A stretch of 64,000 bases of DNA. Origin: Terriglobia bacterium (GTDB lineage Bacteria > Acidobacteriota > Terriglobia > Versatilivoradales > Versatilivoraceae). Of the stretch, positions 26,505-34,248 are shown piece by piece. The notes under the pieces are model-generated. The model worked only from the letters and a program-made list of their open reading frames with translations. It was not told the DNA's origin and did not search any database. The DNA is taken from NCBI GenBank assembly GCA_022452285.1, contig JAKUNG010000002.1, forward strand, positions 83,716 to 147,715. Reading direction: 5' to 3'. Position numbers and translations under genes: made by a program. Within the stretch, counting starts at the first letter, position 1. Every line of letters begins with the position of its first letter.

Positions 26505-27998
26505 ATCACTAATCTAATTTCTACAGAATTAGCTCCAAGATACTCTCTTTCACGCCGGAGTTTCTTTAGTAGCCTAACTAATGGAATCTGCGGTGCAGCA
26601 TTAGTTTCACTTCTTCAAAAAGATCTATTCGGGGACACTTCTCTCCCTCGAAGTGTCTATGACCTCAAACCACGAAAACCACACTTTAAACCTAAGGCCA
26701 AATCTGTAATCCAATTTTTCATGAATGGAGGACCTAGTCAGGTTGATTTGTTTGATCCAAAGCCCCTTTTAAATAGATATCATGGCCAGCCATATTTGAA
26801 TAAATTAGAAGTAGCAGATGTTCAGGACCCGGAATTTGCCGGAGCTTTAATGGGTAGTCCTTTTAAGTTTGCTCAACATGGACAGTCAGGAGTTTGGTTG
26901 TCCGAACTTCTTCCTCATTTGGAAAAACAGGTAGATGATATTGCATTTATCCGATCGATGCATACAACTACTCCCGATCATGGAGGAGCATGTTTTAAGA
27001 TTAACTCCGGTCATATGTTTTCTGGTTACCCCAGTTTAGGATCTTGGGTCACCTATGGCTTAGGTAGTGAAAGTCAAAATCTGCCCGCTTATGTGGTTTT
27101 ACAAGATATATCCCCTCCCGTTAATGGATCACAGGGTTGGCAACCAGGATTTCTTCCCCCTATCTATCAAGGAACACCCCTTCGTTCAACTGGGTCACCT
27201 CTCTTAAATCTCCGCCCTGAAGTTAAAGAACCAACGGAATTCACGAAGGCTGGTCAGGATCTTTTAAAAAAACTTGATTTAATCCATAAGAATAAACGTA
27301 CAGGTCAGCCACGGTTAGACGCTCGAATTGCTAGTTATGAACTTGCTGCTCGAATGCAACTAGCTGCAACTGATGCTCTTGACCTTTCTAAGGAGAACCA
27401 AACGACATTAAATATGTATGGCGTTGGGGAAAGTTCACCTTTCAGAGGCCGAACTCATCCTATTGATGGACCAGACAACTATGCCCGGCGTTGTATCATG
27501 GCTAGGCGCTTAATTGAACGGGGCGTTAGGTTTGTACAAATTTACATTAATACCCAAATATGGGATATGCATACCCATATTGAAAATGACATGCGCGCTG
27601 CATGCAAAAAAACTGATCAACCAATTGCGGCTCTGATATACGATCTTAAACAACGAGGGCTCCTCGATGACACTCTCCTAATTTGGAATGGGGAATTTGG
27701 TCGACTTCCAATAACTCAATTTCATAAACAAAGGGTAGGACCTGGGCGGGACCATAATCCCCATGCTTTTACTCTTTGGATGGCAGGTGGGGGTGTAAAA
27801 GGTGGAACTGTCTATGGTTCAACTGATGAGTTTGGGTACCGGGCGGTTGAAAATCGCGTCAGTGTTCCCGACTGGCATGCAACTGTCCTGCATCTTCTGG
27901 GGTTACATCATGAGGAATTCTTTTTTACCCGTGGTGGCCTAAAAGAAAAATTAACCTCTACATCTGAACCGAAAATTATCGATGACATCATTGCCTAA
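26505..27998 (+). CDS. DUF1501 protein (pair 1), apparent ATC start codon
   Basis: DUF1501 is an alkaline-phosphatase/sulfatase-like fold. Here it has the conserved blocks MNGGPSQVDLFDPKP, FKFAQHGQSG, RRCIMARRLIERGVRFVQ, WNGEFGRLP and GRDHNPHAFTLWMAGGGVKGG. The first ATG (26721) lies deep inside the fold and would remove the Tat signal SRRSFFSSLTNGICGAAL that every paralogue has. The frame is open upstream to a TAA at 26487. A good ribosome site, GGAG 26494-26497, sits 7 bases before ATC 26505, and reading from there gives ITNLISTELAPRYSLSRRSFF. So either initiation is at AUC or an ATG was changed by one base (mutation or sequencing error). The paralogue has a normal ATG. Otherwise intact: about 498 residues. 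Confidence 0.85.
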   Translation: MTNLISTELAPRYSLSRRSFFSSLTNGICGAALVSLLQKDLFGDTSLPRSVYDLKPRKPHFKPKAKSVIQFFMNGGPSQVDLFDPKPLLNRYHGQPYLNKLEVADVQDPEFAGALMGSPFKFAQHGQSGVWLSELLPHLEKQVDDIAFIRSMHTTTPDHGGACFKINSGHMFSGYPSLGSWVTYGLGSESQNLPAYVVLQDISPPVNGSQGWQPGFLPPIYQGTPLRSTGSPLLNLRPEVKEPTEFTKAGQDLLKKLDLIHKNKRTGQPRLDARIASYELAARMQLAATDALDLSKENQTTLNMYGVGESSPFRGRTHPIDGPDNYARRCIMARRLIERGVRFVQIYINTQIWDMHTHIENDMRAACKKTDQPIAALIYDLKQRGLLDDTLLIWNGEFGRLPITQFHKQRVGPGRDHNPHAFTLWMAGGGVKGGTVYGSTDEFGYRAVENRVSVPDWHATVLHLLGLHHEEFFFTRGGLKEKLTSTSEPKIIDDIIA

Positions 27999-28144
27999 TA
28001 ATACAGCTCCATTTTCTAGTATTCGATTCAAGTCAACAATAAAATTTACAACTTTTAGATTTCTTAATTCTTCTAAAATTTGATCTAATGCAACTCTATT
28101 TAATGAAATGATTTAGTTTAAACTGCCATCAGGAAGGCATCTAA

Positions 28145-29668
28145 TTAAATTAAAATATCCTTGACAACTTTAGGTTTGAAATTAAAGGTGATCTTTTCGT
28201 TGAGTCCATTTCTTTCAAAGAAAAGCTCTTCATGATTTAGCCCCAGGAGATGTAGAACGGTAGCATGAAAATCTTCAATGCTAACAGGATTTTCAACCGC
28301 CCGGTACCCAAACTCATCAGTTGAACCATAGACAGTTCCACCTTTTACACCCCCACCTGCCATCCAAAGGCTAAACCCTCTGGGATTATGATCACGGCCA
28401 GCAACCCCTTCTTTTGGCATAATTTGAGCTATGGGATGACGTCCAAACTCACCAGTCCATATTACCAAGGTACTATCTAATAATCCTCGTTCCTTTAAAT
28501 CTCTTAGTAAGGCGGCAACAGGCTGATCAGTCCGATCACAACATGACCTCAAATCATCTTCTAAATGAGAGTGACTATCCCAAATTTGATCATTAACACA
28601 AACCTGGACATAGCGAACTCCCCTCTCCACTAATCGTCTTGCCATAACACAGCGCCGTGCATAATTATCTGGTCCAGGATTGACATGAGTACGTCCGGTA
28701 ACAGCTGGTTTACGACCAACACCGTACATTTCTAGAGTCTTTGGAGACTCCTGCGAGAGGTCTAATGCATCAGAAGCTTCCACCTGCAAGCGTGCAGCAA
28801 GTTCATAATTAGCTAAACGGGCATCTAGTTGAGAAATACCTGGGCGTGACTGACGATGAATCAAGTCAAGCTGGCGACGTAAATCTTCTCCCATTTTAAT
28901 CAATGCACTTGGTTCTTTTATACTAGGACGAAGATTCAATAAAGGTTCTCCTGCTGAGCGAAAACGAGTGCCTTGATAGATCGGAGGTAGAAATCCAGAT
29001 TGCCAGTTTGCTATCCCATTGATAGGAAGTCCCATAGGATCATCTAAAACTACAAAAGCTGGAAGATTTTGATTTTCACTACCCAAGCCATAGACCACCC
29101 AGGCTCCAAGAGTAGGCAACCCAGGGATCATTCTTCCTCCCTGAAACTTATATAGGGCTGCAGGGTGCGCTGGACTTGTTGTATGCATCGATCTGATCAC
29201 TGCAATATCATCTACTTGTTTAGCTAAATGAGGCATTACCTCTGACACCCAAATGCCTGATTGCCCATGCTGAGCAAATTTAAAGGGACTGCGTAACAGC
29301 CCTCCAGCTTGATCGGGGGATGGGACATCAACTGCAACCTTGTCAAAATATGGCTCTCCATGATGTTTATCAAGCATGGGTTTTGGATCTAGCAGATCCA
29401 TTGGACTCGGGGCTCCGTTCATAAAGAGCAGAATGACTGACTTAGCTTTTGGTTCAAAGTGTGATCTTTTTGGTTGAACATCATAACCACTAGGTCTTTT
29501 TTGTTTATCTTGTAAAGATTTTTCCAAAGAAAATGGTTTACCAAGAAGTTCTTCAGAAAATAATTTAGTAAGAGCAATTCCATAGATACCGTCAGACATT
29601 CGGCCAAAAAAATGCCGACGATTCATCAAACTTGTTACTTTTTTAGATTTAAACGGTAAGGTTGACAT
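28145..29668 (-). CDS. DUF1501 protein (pair 2)
   Basis: 507 residues, very similar to the DUF1501 protein of pair 1 (shared FKFAQHGQSG, FLPPIYQGT, NLRP, MYGVG, RGVRYVQ, GRDHNP, GGGVKGGTVYGSTDEFGYRAVEN). The Tat signal is NRRHFFGRMSDGIYG. The start is ATG 29668, nine bases after the stop of the upstream PSCyt gene; ATG 29626 (MNRRHFF) is an alternative that would begin directly at the twin arginines. No clear ribosome site for either. The two genes are certainly co-transcribed. Proposed periplasmic partner of the PSCyt protein; activity unknown. Confidence 0.92.
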   Translation of the reverse strand: MSTLPFKSKKVTSLMNRRHFFGRMSDGIYGIALTKLFSEELLGKPFSLEKSLQDKQKRPSGYDVQPKRSHFEPKAKSVILLFMNGAPSPMDLLDPKPMLDKHHGEPYFDKVAVDVPSPDQAGGLLRSPFKFAQHGQSGIWVSEVMPHLAKQVDDIAVIRSMHTTSPAHPAALYKFQGGRMIPGLPTLGAWVVYGLGSENQNLPAFVVLDDPMGLPINGIANWQSGFLPPIYQGTRFRSAGEPLLNLRPSIKEPSALIKMGEDLRRQLDLIHRQSRPGISQLDARLANYELAARLQVEASDALDLSQESPKTLEMYGVGRKPAVTGRTHVNPGPDNYARRCVMARRLVERGVRYVQVCVNDQIWDSHSHLEDDLRSCCDRTDQPVAALLRDLKERGLLDSTLVIWTGEFGRHPIAQIMPKEGVAGRDHNPRGFSLWMAGGGVKGGTVYGSTDEFGYRAVENPVSIEDFHATVLHLLGLNHEELFFERNGLNEKITFNFKPKVVKDILI

Positions 29669-29677
29669 AAATTATTT

Positions 29678-32668
29678 TCAATCTATATAAACAAATGCAG
29701 CTGAATTAAAAAGAGTGTGCACTAATTTAGCTAATACCATCGTCAAAGGCTCCGAACCATAGTTCAAACCTTCCAATGTTGCCTTTACTGCTTCAATAGT
29801 AATTCTTTTCTCCTTAGGATCTGGAGGTCGATTCAAAACAATCCAATAAATCTTAACAATCTGCTTTTCAAGTTCATCGTCTGACTCATATGTTACTTGC
29901 CTAGCTAGGAAATTTGCAAGCGATCGAATGTTTGAATCATTAAGTAAGTGAAGAGCCTGGGGTGCCACTGTTGACTGAGATCGCTCTACACAATTAGGAT
30001 TCATCTGTGGATAATCAAACAAATCTAGCGTTGTAGCAGAGGTTAATCTCGGCTGACTTAAATATATGCTCCGTCTCCAACCCTTTTCTCTGCTATAACC
30101 TGTTGCCAATCCATCTGATCGAACAAAAATTGGATCCGGAGGTCCAAATCTTGTCTTATCTAAACGTCCACTCACCAAAAGAAGGCTATCGCGAAGAGTC
30201 TCACCATCCATTCTTTTTATTGGCCATCTAGACAAAAGATTATTCTCTAAATCAAGTTCTTCATGTTTTTGGGTTACCTTAGATGATTGGCGATAAGTCG
30301 CTGAGTCCATTATCAACCGATGCATGGATTTGAGACTCCACTTCTGTTCAATAAATTCTACGGCTAACCAATCAAGTAATTCTGGATGGGTAGGTCGGGC
30401 ACCAGATCTCCCAAAATTTCCTAATGTTTCAACAATTCCTTTTCCAAAATGGTGGCGCCAAATCCTATTCACCATAACTCGAGCTGTTAGAGGATTATTT
30501 TTCTTCACTAACCATCTGGCTAATGCTAAGCGTCTTCCCGTCTTGTTAGATCCTGGCCAAGGAGGATTAACATCAAAGGTAGTTTTTCCATCAGTTAAAA
30601 CTGATGGGACACCCGGACCTACTAATCGACCTGGAGTAGAGTATTCTCCCCTTTTAAGCATATAGGTTGGAGAAGGAGAGCCTCTATCCCATAATGCTCT
30701 AATATTCGGCTCCGTCTTTTGTTCATATCTCAACCAAATAATCTTTCTTTCAATTTCTTCTGCCCTTTTCCGATAAACAGGGTCCACCTCTTTTAGCTCT
30801 TTGGGGCTCACCATTAACAAAGTCTTATATTTCTTTGCTAAAAGTTTTTGTCTTTCATTGCGTTTATTTTCTGGAATTGAAACCAAGTGCTTTAATTCAT
30901 TGTAAAGATCCATCGAAAGCTGTGAGAAGCGTTTGTCTAGGACTTTTTCTTTCAATGGCTTATTTAATTTATCCAAAGCTTTTTCGAAAACCTTTATTTT
31001 CTCTTCTAATTTTTCATTTTGATCTTCTCGTTGTTTATTAATTTCCATCAAACGAATTGGATTGATTCCTGGTATCACATAAGGCAGAACTCTTTGTTGA
31101 AATCTAACTACTTCATTAATAGGAGTGCCTGCTAGCCAATCAAATTCGTCAAGGGCTCCTTTCAGGGTGTCAGCTAACCTGTAATAGTCTCTCTGGGGAA
31201 TGGGATCAAACTTGTGGCTATGACACCTAGCACACTGAAGAGTCATTCCTAAAATTCCTGTCCCTAGAATTTCAATTTCATCTGCGATAACATCAAATCT
31301 GTCCTCTACAAAACTGAGTTCATAACCCGTACTGTCGGGTCCCATCCGTAAAAAGCCCGTGGCAACAAGATTGTTGATCATGTCCTCTCTAATAACTGGA
31401 GCACTCTCATAGTCAATTAATTCATCTCCTGCAATCTGTTCAAGAAGAAATTGGTCATAGGGTTTATCAGCATTTAACGACTGAATGACATAGTCCCTAT
31501 ACCGCCACGCATTTTTTCGCCCGGGTCCATCTTTATTGACTTTTCCACCCTCATAATCAGCATATCCAGCTAGATCCAGCCAATATCTCCCCCATCGCTC
31601 ACCGTAATGTGGAGATTCCAACAGGCTGTCGACTAATTTTTGATAGGCTTGAGGATCAGAATCCTGCACAAACTTCCTCACCGCTTTAGAAGTAGGAGGT
31701 AAACCCGTTAAATCAAAAGTTACTCGTCGTATTAAAGTTAATCGACTTGCTTCTTCGGAAAGGGATAATCCCTGAGCTTCCAATTTCTCAAGAATAAAAC
31801 TATCAATGGGATTAATTACCTGTTCTTGGCTTTCTACGTTAGGTAATCTAGCTTGCTTGGGTGGCTGAAAGGCCCAAAATTGACGATCTTCATCACTAAC
31901 AAGCGGATCAGGACTATTAGTGGCAATGTCAGGCTTAAGTTGTGTTTCTGGTGCGCCTTGAAGAATCCATTCTTCAAGAGTTCTTAAATCGGTCTTGGAA
32001 ACGGGAGTAACACCAACCTCAAAGAGTCTTTTATTAGGGGGCATTAATCCAGAATGAATTTTCTGGATCATCAAGCTATCCTTGGGTTTTCCTGGAACAA
32101 AAGCAGGACCAGATTCACCTCCACGGAGCATTGAATCCCTAGTTCTTAGATCTAGATAGTTTTCTTGTCGACGAACCCCATGACAAGTCACACAATGCCT
32201 TAACATTATAGGAATTACATCATGTTGATTTAATTTCTTTTTTGCTGATTGATAGGAAAGCTTTTTTGAAATCCATATACGAATTGTTTCTAGTTGTTCC
32301 TTTGGGATCGTTCCCTTTTGATCAGGGGGCATATTACCTGTCTCAATAAGCTGAAACAGTTTGCTTTTGTTGGGTCTGCCGGGAACTACAACTTGCCCTG
32401 ATTCACTGCCTGAAAATAGGGTTTCTATACTAGCAAGATTCAGTTCTTTGATGCTAAGCTCATTACCATGACATTGAAGACAGTGTTCTTTAAAAATCGG
32501 CAGGATATTATCTGTAAAAACTTGGTTTACACTTGGTATTAATGGTTTTGCCGCAAAAGAATGATGGGCCCAAGACAGATGAGTGGGAATAGACACCAAT
32601 ATTAGTATTTTTATAATTAATAAAAAACAATCAGGTGAAGGGCTAAAAATTGAGCTAAACCTTCTCAT
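29678..32668 (-). CDS. Planctomycete-type cytochrome protein, 2x PSCyt1 + PSCyt2 + PSD1 (pair 2)
   Basis: 996 residues with the same architecture as the pair 1 protein: signal segment, CLQCH and CVTCH in two PSCyt1 domains, CARCHSHKFDPIPQRDYYRLA in PSCyt2, and a PSD1 domain ending HTLFNSAAFVYID. The region about 540-640 is a Lys/Glu-rich coiled-coil-like linker also present in pair 1. ATG 32668 follows AAGGAGAAG. Pairs 1 and 2 face each other tail to tail across 28.0-28.15 kb, so they look like an old inverted duplication rather than independent acquisition. Role as for pair 1: a periplasmic haem protein acting with DUF1501, mechanism unproven. Confidence 0.92.
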   Translation of the reverse strand: MRRFSSIFSPSPDCFLLIIKILILVSIPTHLSWAHHSFAAKPLIPSVNQVFTDNILPIFKEHCLQCHGNELSIKELNLASIETLFSGSESGQVVVPGRPNKSKLFQLIETGNMPPDQKGTIPKEQLETIRIWISKKLSYQSAKKKLNQHDVIPIMLRHCVTCHGVRRQENYLDLRTRDSMLRGGESGPAFVPGKPKDSLMIQKIHSGLMPPNKRLFEVGVTPVSKTDLRTLEEWILQGAPETQLKPDIATNSPDPLVSDEDRQFWAFQPPKQARLPNVESQEQVINPIDSFILEKLEAQGLSLSEEASRLTLIRRVTFDLTGLPPTSKAVRKFVQDSDPQAYQKLVDSLLESPHYGERWGRYWLDLAGYADYEGGKVNKDGPGRKNAWRYRDYVIQSLNADKPYDQFLLEQIAGDELIDYESAPVIREDMINNLVATGFLRMGPDSTGYELSFVEDRFDVIADEIEILGTGILGMTLQCARCHSHKFDPIPQRDYYRLADTLKGALDEFDWLAGTPINEVVRFQQRVLPYVIPGINPIRLMEINKQREDQNEKLEEKIKVFEKALDKLNKPLKEKVLDKRFSQLSMDLYNELKHLVSIPENKRNERQKLLAKKYKTLLMVSPKELKEVDPVYRKRAEEIERKIIWLRYEQKTEPNIRALWDRGSPSPTYMLKRGEYSTPGRLVGPGVPSVLTDGKTTFDVNPPWPGSNKTGRRLALARWLVKKNNPLTARVMVNRIWRHHFGKGIVETLGNFGRSGARPTHPELLDWLAVEFIEQKWSLKSMHRLIMDSATYRQSSKVTQKHEELDLENNLLSRWPIKRMDGETLRDSLLLVSGRLDKTRFGPPDPIFVRSDGLATGYSREKGWRRSIYLSQPRLTSATTLDLFDYPQMNPNCVERSQSTVAPQALHLLNDSNIRSLANFLARQVTYESDDELEKQIVKIYWIVLNRPPDPKEKRITIEAVKATLEGLNYGSEPLTMVLAKLVHTLFNSAAFVYID

Positions 32669-32783
32669 GATTAATGCTTCTCCTTATCTCAACTCTTTAA
32701 ATGTGTATCAATAGGAATCTACACTAATAAACAGGTTCAAGACCTTTTTAAAAAGAAACCCACTTAATCGTTCAGTATTATCC

Positions 32784-34241
32784 TCAACCATAACTTTTTC
32801 GATCAAGAATCTCATTTATAACCTTAGCTCCTGTCACTGGATAATCAGTAGGTGTTTCATCCCTTCCATGGTGAAGATAGACTAGCTTCTTATGGTCAAT
32901 TCCCATTTGGTGTAAAATCGTTGCCTGCAAATCAGGCACACTTACACGGTTATCAGTAGCTCGATAACCAAATTCATCTGTTGCTCCATACACAAAACCT
33001 TTTTTGAATCCACCTCCAGCTAACCATAAGCTAAAAGCATTTCGATTATGATCACGGCCCATTCCTCCTTGTGAGACAGGAAGTCTTCCAAACTCTCCAC
33101 ACCACATAACAATAACACTATCTAAGAGTCCACGACCCTTAAGGTCATTAATAAGACCAGCTCCAGGAAGATCTGTTCTAGCAGCAATAGCTTCAATTTC
33201 ATCCTTAGTATGTCTATGACTATCCCATGGTTGACTTGAGGTTCTAGTTGGAGGGAATACTTGCACATATCGAACCCCTGCTTCTACTAGCCTTCGAGCT
33301 AGTAGTAACCGCATTCCGTATCCAGCTGTTTCTGGTATATCCAAACCATAAAGTTCTTTAGTCGCTTGTGATTCCTTTGAATTATCTAAAATCTCTCCTG
33401 CAGCAAGTTGCATGCGGGCTGCTAATTCATAATTCTGAATTCGAGTTTCTAACTCTTTATTATGGGGATAGGATTGAGAATGTTCTTTATTTATTTTCTC
33501 CAGAAAATTCAGCTGGTCATAACGAGACTTTTTGTCAATTGGCAATGCTGGATTAAGATCTAAAACTGGAGAACCCTTTGAACTAAACTCTGTTCCACGA
33601 TATAGTGAGGGTAACCACCCGTTTTCCCATAACTCAGCTGCACTGGTGCCATAACCTGCTGGATCCCTTAAAACAACATAACTGGGCAAATTTTGATTTT
33701 CAGTTCCTAATCCATAACTAATCCATGCACCCATAGACGGTCGCCCTGGAAATATTTTGCAAGTCTGTAGCATAACCAAAGCCTCAGTATGATTATTGTG
33801 TTCGGTATACATGGAGCGAACTAAACAGATATCATCCACTATTGACGCAGTGTGAGGAATAACGTCAGAGAGTTCAATCCCCGACTGCCCTCTTGGTGCA
33901 AATTTGAAAGGGCTTCCCAACAGAACATTCCCCTCACTACCTGGTTGAAAAGTTTCAACTTTTTCAGTATGAGATTGTCCTGATCTTTTCTGAAGTTCAG
34001 GTTTTGGATCAAAGAGATCCATCTGGCTAGGACCTCCATTCTGCATAAGCTGAATAACGGCACGGGCTCTTGGCTTAAAGTGGGGCTTTCGAGGTAAGAG
34101 GTTCAAACTAGGTTTTGTTTCTGCAAATAATTCATTGTGCATCAAATGAGCTAGTGCTATTCCACCAAACCCTAAACCTGATGTATGCAGGAACCTTCTT
34201 CTGGAAACTAATTGCTGATTATCTTCTGAAACTTTATTCAT
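32784..34241 (-). CDS. DUF1501 protein (pair 3)
   Basis: 485 residues from ATG 34241, with Tat signal VSRRRFLHTSGLGFGGIALAHLM. The conserved DUF1501 blocks are present: MQNGGPSQMDLFDPKP, FKFAPRGQSG, ARRLVEAGVRYVQVF, WCGEFGRLP, GMGRDHNRNAFSLWLAGGG and YGATDEFGYRATDN. ATG 34271 is possible but would overlap the upstream PSCyt gene by 23 bases; ATG 34241 lies 7 bases after that gene's stop. More diverged from pairs 1 and 2 than they are from each other, so this is an older paralogue or a separate substrate class. Confidence 0.92.
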   Translation of the reverse strand: MNKVSEDNQQLVSRRRFLHTSGLGFGGIALAHLMHNELFAETKPSLNLLPRKPHFKPRARAVIQLMQNGGPSQMDLFDPKPELQKRSGQSHTEKVETFQPGSEGNVLLGSPFKFAPRGQSGIELSDVIPHTASIVDDICLVRSMYTEHNNHTEALVMLQTCKIFPGRPSMGAWISYGLGTENQNLPSYVVLRDPAGYGTSAAELWENGWLPSLYRGTEFSSKGSPVLDLNPALPIDKKSRYDQLNFLEKINKEHSQSYPHNKELETRIQNYELAARMQLAAGEILDNSKESQATKELYGLDIPETAGYGMRLLLARRLVEAGVRYVQVFPPTRTSSQPWDSHRHTKDEIEAIAARTDLPGAGLINDLKGRGLLDSVIVMWCGEFGRLPVSQGGMGRDHNRNAFSLWLAGGGFKKGFVYGATDEFGYRATDNRVSVPDLQATILHQMGIDHKKLVYLHHGRDETPTDYPVTGAKVINEILDRKSYG

Positions 34242-34248
34242 TAAGATT

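Noticed and set aside
26721-27998. ATG 26721 as the start of the first DUF1501 gene
   Set aside because: It removes the Tat signal and conserved N-terminal residues present in the other two DUF1501 proteins, while the upstream frame is open and well matched.
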